Of a stretch of DNA of 9,529 bases, positions 6,316 to 9,529 are shown in pieces. The stretch is from Desulfobacteraceae bacterium UBA5623. GTDB lineage: Bacteria > Desulfobacterota > DSM-4660 > Desulfatiglandales > Desulfatiglandaceae. The position numbers were made by a program, and so were the translations under genes. Position 1 is the stretch's first letter; each line of letters begins with the position of its first letter. Under the pieces are notes generated by a model, which saw only the letters and a program-made list of their open reading frames with translations, did no database searches and was not told where the DNA came from. The DNA lies in assembly GCA_002424495.1 (NCBI GenBank), contig DIKH01000203.1, positions 1-9,529 of the forward strand, written 5' to 3'.

Positions 6316-6336
6316 TACCATTGCAAGGAGGCAAAA

Positions 6337-6612
6337 ATGAGATTATCTAATCAAATCAAGCCAATCAGTTATTTGAAGGCCCATGCTGCAGAAATCATTC
6401 GACAGTTAGGAGATAAAGGGGAGCCGCTCATCATTACCCAAAATGGAGAAGCAAAAGTCGTTCTTCAGGATATCGAGACTTATGAACAAACCCAGGAAAC
6501 TATTGCCTTGCTAAAAATTTTAGCTCTTGGCAACCGCCAGATCGAGGAAAGCAAAGTGATTTTGGCCGCTGACGCCGTTAAACGTCTGAAAGAAGGTAAG
6601 GGGATAATTTAG
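6337..6612 (+). CDS. Phd/YefM-family antitoxin
   Basis: 91-aa antitoxin and autorepressor. The N-terminal Phd/YefM fold is plain: PISYLKAHAAEIIRQL, then EPLIITQNGEAKVVLQDIETYEQ (about residues 9-53). A variable C-terminal helix region follows, ending KRLKEGKGII, which in this family wraps the toxin. AAGGAGG at 6325-6331 is a strong ribosome site. The TAG stop (6610-6612) shares its last base with the toxin's GTG start, a coupling that ties toxin translation to antitoxin translation. The family call is firm; no specific name is justified. Confidence 0.93.
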   Translation: MRLSNQIKPISYLKAHAAEIIRQLGDKGEPLIITQNGEAKVVLQDIETYEQTQETIALLKILALGNRQIEESKVILAADAVKRLKEGKGII

Positions 6613-6938
6613 TGGCATTCACAGTTCTACTCACTGCGGATGCTGCCAGCGATCTGGAAAATCTCTACTCATACATCTCCAAACACGATTCTCCACAAAA
6701 AGCAAAGTATGTGCTTGACCAGATTGATAAAAAATTTGTCAGTCTGAGCGAATTGCCGGAACGAGGCGTATATCCTAATGAGCTTCTGTCATTGGGAATT
6801 CGTGCCTATAGAGAGATTTTTTTTAAACCATATCGGATCATTTATCGAGTTGTTGATAAAATTGTTTATGTTTACCTCATTATTGATGGCCGACGCGATA
6901 TGCAAACATTACTGCAGCAAAGATTGTTACGAGCGTAA
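6612..6938 (+). CDS. RelE/ParE-family toxin
   Basis: 108-aa toxin of the RelE/ParE superfamily, paired with the antitoxin immediately before it. It shows LTADAASDLENLYSYI near the N-terminus, AKYVLDQIDKKFVSLSELPERG in the middle, and the strand pattern YREIFFKPYRIIYRVVDKIVYVYLIIDGRRD followed by LLQQRLLRA at the end, a typical ParE-like C-terminus. It starts with GTG at 6612, overlapping the antitoxin stop by one base and with no independent ribosome site, so it is probably made by translational reinitiation. ParE-type (gyrase poison) and RelE-type (mRNA cleavage) members cannot be told apart from sequence alone; the KPYRIIYRV and RRD features lean towards the ParE-like group. Confidence 0.92.
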   Translation: MAFTVLLTADAASDLENLYSYISKHDSPQKAKYVLDQIDKKFVSLSELPERGVYPNELLSLGIRAYREIFFKPYRIIYRVVDKIVYVYLIIDGRRDMQTLLQQRLLRA

Positions 6939-6985
6939 TTTGGCATCACACAGAAAAAGGTGTTTTGCGAATTTTTGCGGGATCA

Positions 6986-9007
6986 TCAAAGTTCGACCTG
7001 AGAAAGTCTTTCCGAGTCAACGCCATTGTGCTGCAACTGATTGAGCCTGTAATAGAACCCTTTAAGGCTCATCAATTCTTCATGCGCGCCGGTTTCTATT
7101 ATCCTGCCACGGTTTAATACAATTATGCGGTCGGCGTTACGCACGGTTGAAAGGCGGTGGGCTACGATCAGGGCGGTTCTGTCCTTCATCATCCTGGCGA
7201 GTGCCTCCTGGATCTTCATTTCCGTTTGCGAGTCAATGTAGGAGGTGGCCTCATCAAACAGGATGAGCTGCGGGTCATATGCAATCGCCCTGGCAATGGA
7301 GATCAACTGACGCTCACCGCTTGAGATTGAGCCTCCTGCCTCTGACAGCACCGTGTCAAGACCATCAGGCAAATTTTCCACCAGCGATTTGCAGTTTGAT
7401 GCATAGAGTATGCGCTCTGCCTCCGCCTCTGTCACATTGCTGTTTTCCAGAAAGATGTTTTCCCTGATGGATGAAGAAAAGAGAAACGGGTCCTGCATGA
7501 CAAGGGCTGTTCTGGACCTGAACCATAGGGCGTCGTAATCTCTAACATCGCGGCCGTTGATTAAAATTCGTCCTGCAACCGGATCATAAAATCTCAGGAT
7601 CAGATTGATAAGAGATGTCTTGCCGGAGCCTGTAGGCCCGACCACACCGACAGTCTCGCCCGCTTGCAGTCTGAAGGAAATATTCCTCAGCACTTTTTCA
7701 CCCGGGACATAGCCGAAGGATACGTCCTCCAATGACAGCTCCTCGATTTTTTCAGACTTTATCGTCTTGGGCGCAGATGACGCCAACGGCCCAGGCACAT
7801 CATTTACCGTATCCAGTATTATGAATATCCTTTCCGCCGAGGCCATGGCGTTTTGCAGGATATTGTATTTTTCAGCCAGGTCGCGGATGGGCCTGAAAAA
7901 CATCCTCATATAGGATATAAAGGCTACCAGAGAACCCAGGGAGACGGCGCCCGCAAGGACCCCTTTGCCTCCATATAGGATGACCAGGGCTATGGCGCAC
8001 ATGCCCAGCAATTCCACTAGGGGCATAAAAACGGCCAGCACGCGGATCTGCTTCATGCCCACCTGGTAGTTTTCATGGTTTAATCCGCTAAAGGCCTCTG
8101 CATTTTCCCTCTCGCGATTGTAGAGCTGAATCACCTTGATCCCGCTGATGCTTTCTGCAAACCAGGTATTTATCTCGGCGATCTTGATTCTAAGTATCCT
8201 GAATATGTCCCGCGCCTGGCGGGAAAAACTAACCGATGCATACAGCACAACCGGTATTACCGCAAATGAAACCAGGGCAAGCCTCCAGTTGATGCCGGTT
8301 AAGACCACAACAATGCCGATGAACAGAAAAAGGTCGGAAAAGACAAACCCAATGACCGAGGTGAACAGTTCATACATGTTGTCAATATCGTTTGTCACCC
8401 TGGTAACAAGACGCGCCACAGGATTGCGGGTGAAAAAAGACACCGACAGCCCCTGGATATGGGAATAAAGCCTCATGCGCAGGTCGTGCATCATCTTCTG
8501 ACCTGCATATTCCATTATCAAGACCTGCAAAAAATTGAGAAAAAAACTTGCAGCAATCAGGCCAAGAAACAGAAGCGAGACATTTGCCACCCCCGCCAGG
8601 TCCCGTTTCCTGAGCATGGTCAGGTCGTCTTTGGCAAGGGTTTTCAGCCCCTCAAAGGCTATGAGGGCGGAGTCGTCCTCCACCCTGAAAAGGCCTGGGT
8701 ATCTTTTGACGATTGCCGCTGCCTCAGGGTCGCTCAGATCCACCCTGTACTGCCTTGCCCTCTCTTGCCCCGCACCTGCATCATCGCCGGACTGTGGGGC
8801 GATCTTGGGAACAATGTAGCGGTCTATGGCGATTTTTGTAACGTAAGGGAGGGAAAGCTCGCACAGGGTGATCAGGATCACCAGCAGGATTGACCCCAAG
8901 AGCAGCAGCTTATAGGGTCTGGTGTAGGGGTAGAGTCTCCTCAGCAGCTTCAGGTCATAGGGCCTTCCAAGACGGGTTTCCTCAAAGTATCCGTAATCAG
9001 GCTCCAT
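6986..9007 (-). CDS. ABC exporter half-transporter, catalytic partner (MdlB/TM288-like)
   Basis: 673-aa inner-membrane exporter subunit with a fused permease and ATPase. The transmembrane region includes hydrophobic segments at about 34-56, 142-165, 215-238, 243-260, 325-345 and 350-370. The ATPase has Walker A GPTGSGKTS (457-465), Q-loop VMQDPFLF (Q505), a variant signature ISSGERQ (561-567), Walker B LILFDE (catalytic E586) and switch H617 (IVAHRLST). About 75 mostly hydrophilic residues (65-140) lie between the first two membrane segments, explaining a length above the usual ~590 aa. Ribosome site GAGGAGGG (minus strand, 9020-9013) precedes ATG 9007 by 5 nt. The start overlaps the upstream ABC gene by 11 nt. 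With that partner it should form a heterodimeric drug, lipid or peptide exporter; the substrate is unknown. Confidence 0.93.
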   Translation of the reverse strand: MEPDYGYFEETRLGRPYDLKLLRRLYPYTRPYKLLLLGSILLVILITLCELSLPYVTKIAIDRYIVPKIAPQSGDDAGAGQERARQYRVDLSDPEAAAIVKRYPGLFRVEDDSALIAFEGLKTLAKDDLTMLRKRDLAGVANVSLLFLGLIAASFFLNFLQVLIMEYAGQKMMHDLRMRLYSHIQGLSVSFFTRNPVARLVTRVTNDIDNMYELFTSVIGFVFSDLFLFIGIVVVLTGINWRLALVSFAVIPVVLYASVSFSRQARDIFRILRIKIAEINTWFAESISGIKVIQLYNRERENAEAFSGLNHENYQVGMKQIRVLAVFMPLVELLGMCAIALVILYGGKGVLAGAVSLGSLVAFISYMRMFFRPIRDLAEKYNILQNAMASAERIFIILDTVNDVPGPLASSAPKTIKSEKIEELSLEDVSFGYVPGEKVLRNISFRLQAGETVGVVGPTGSGKTSLINLILRFYDPVAGRILINGRDVRDYDALWFRSRTALVMQDPFLFSSSIRENIFLENSNVTEAEAERILYASNCKSLVENLPDGLDTVLSEAGGSISSGERQLISIARAIAYDPQLILFDEATSYIDSQTEMKIQEALARMMKDRTALIVAHRLSTVRNADRIIVLNRGRIIETGAHEELMSLKGFYYRLNQLQHNGVDSERLSQVEL

Positions 9008-9529
9008 CCAAACCCTCCTCTATCTGCTGGTGGCGATAGGTGGCGGCGTAATAGCCCCTGTTTTCCATCAGCTCCTGATGGGCGCCTGATTCAATAATCC
9101 GCCCCCTGTCAAGGGTTATGATCTGATCGGCGAAGCACACTGCGGAAAGACGGTGTGAGACAATGAAGATGGTTTTGACGGCAGAAAGCGACCTGATGGT
9201 GTTGATGATAATGGCGCCTGTTTCAAAGTCCACCTGGCTGATAGGATCATCGAGGATCAGGATCGGCCTGTCCGTTAAAAGCGCCCGGGCAAGGGCTATC
9301 CTCTGCTTCTGGCCTCCGGACAGCATAATTCCCCGCTCTCCCACAATGGTGTCGAAGCCGTCTGGAAATGATTGGATCGTATCCAGCAGGGCCGCCTTTT
9401 CTGCTGCACGGGCAAGGTCAGCCTCGGTTAGGGAGTGGGCGCCAAAGGCGATATTTTCCCTGATGGTTCTTGCAAACAGGAAGGGTTCCTGGGGTACGAA
9501 TGCGACGTGGGCCCTTAGGTCTTTCAGTA
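8997..9529 (-). CDS. ABC exporter half-transporter, degenerate-site partner (MdlA/TM287-like), C-terminal part
   Basis: 176 C-terminal codons of an ABC ATPase whose 5' end lies beyond the window. Visible in order are the Q-loop FVPQEPFLF, TIRENIAFGA, a canonical signature LSGGQKQR, Walker B LILDDP with aspartate in place of the catalytic glutamate, the D-loop SQVD, and the switch IVSHRLS. The permease and Walker A are not in view. The D-for-E change, paired with a neighbour that keeps E but has the variant signature SSGE, is the hallmark of heterodimeric exporters with one degenerate and one active ATP site (TM287/288, BmrCD). The TGA stop at 8999-8997 lies inside the next gene's start, so the two are cotranscribed and coupled. 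Confidence 0.9.
   Translation of the reverse strand, partial: LKDLRAHVAFVPQEPFLFARTIRENIAFGAHSLTEADLARAAEKAALLDTIQSFPDGFDTIVGERGIMLSGGQKQRIALARALLTDRPILILDDPISQVDFETGAIIINTIRSLSAVKTIFIVSHRLSAVCFADQIITLDRGRIIESGAHQELMENRGYYAATYRHQQIEEGLDGA

Noticed and set aside
1381..6985. Direct repeat of the tRNA-Val 3' end marking the far side of an integrated element
   Set aside because: Reading the spacers at 5279-5415, 6040-6336 and 6939-6985 I found no stretch matching the T arm or acceptor sequence.
6939..6985. Bidirectional terminator between the convergent toxin and ABC genes
   Set aside because: Only a four-base-pair ACAC/GTGT stem and a TTTTGCG direct repeat are present; too weak to call.
1..9529. 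CRISPR array or insertion sequence
   Set aside because: No regularly spaced repeats, transposase motifs or terminal inverted repeats were seen.

Overview
The window reads as a bacterial chromosome segment in which two ordinary blocks flank about 5.5 kb of decayed defence genes and toxin-antitoxin modules. The left block (scpB-rluB, then tRNA-Val) is a common bacterial arrangement. Together with the style of the ABC exporter pair on the right, it suggests a Gram-negative, deltaproteobacterial/Desulfobacterota-like host. That placement is an inference from gene content and protein flavour; no taxonomic marker here settles it.

Left block (1-1403, + strand): the 3' end of scpB (chromosome segregation) overlaps an RluB/RsuA-family pseudouridine synthase, followed by a complete tRNA-Val with anticodon CAC and an encoded CCA end.

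Accessory block (about 1404-6940): a minus-strand C-terminal half of a type III-like restriction helicase/nuclease abuts, at about 3073-3077, a plus-strand type I restriction-modification operon. That operon has lost most of hsdS (only the C-terminal ~110 codons remain) and the catalytic middle of hsdM (out-of-frame internal deletion near 5090). Between the two wrecks is a complete 366-codon gene for a PrrC-like ABC-ATPase/anticodon nuclease candidate, joined to both neighbours by ATGA overlaps. Next come an integron-attC-like hairpin, a toxin-first higBA module with a promoter whose operator lies inside the -35/-10 spacer, a ~240-bp stretch without genes, and an antitoxin-first Phd/YefM-RelE/ParE module with its own promoter and operator.

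Right block (6986-9529, - strand): two overlapping genes for a heterodimeric ABC exporter. The downstream partner has the catalytic Walker B glutamate. The upstream partner, cut by the window end, has aspartate there.

Most notable: a tRNase-type suicide effector that normally depends on an intact type Ic restriction complex seems to have survived, with its reading frame and motifs intact, after the modification and specificity genes beside it were destroyed. It may be silent, rewired to another partner, or an independent ATPase-nuclease. The sequence alone cannot say which.
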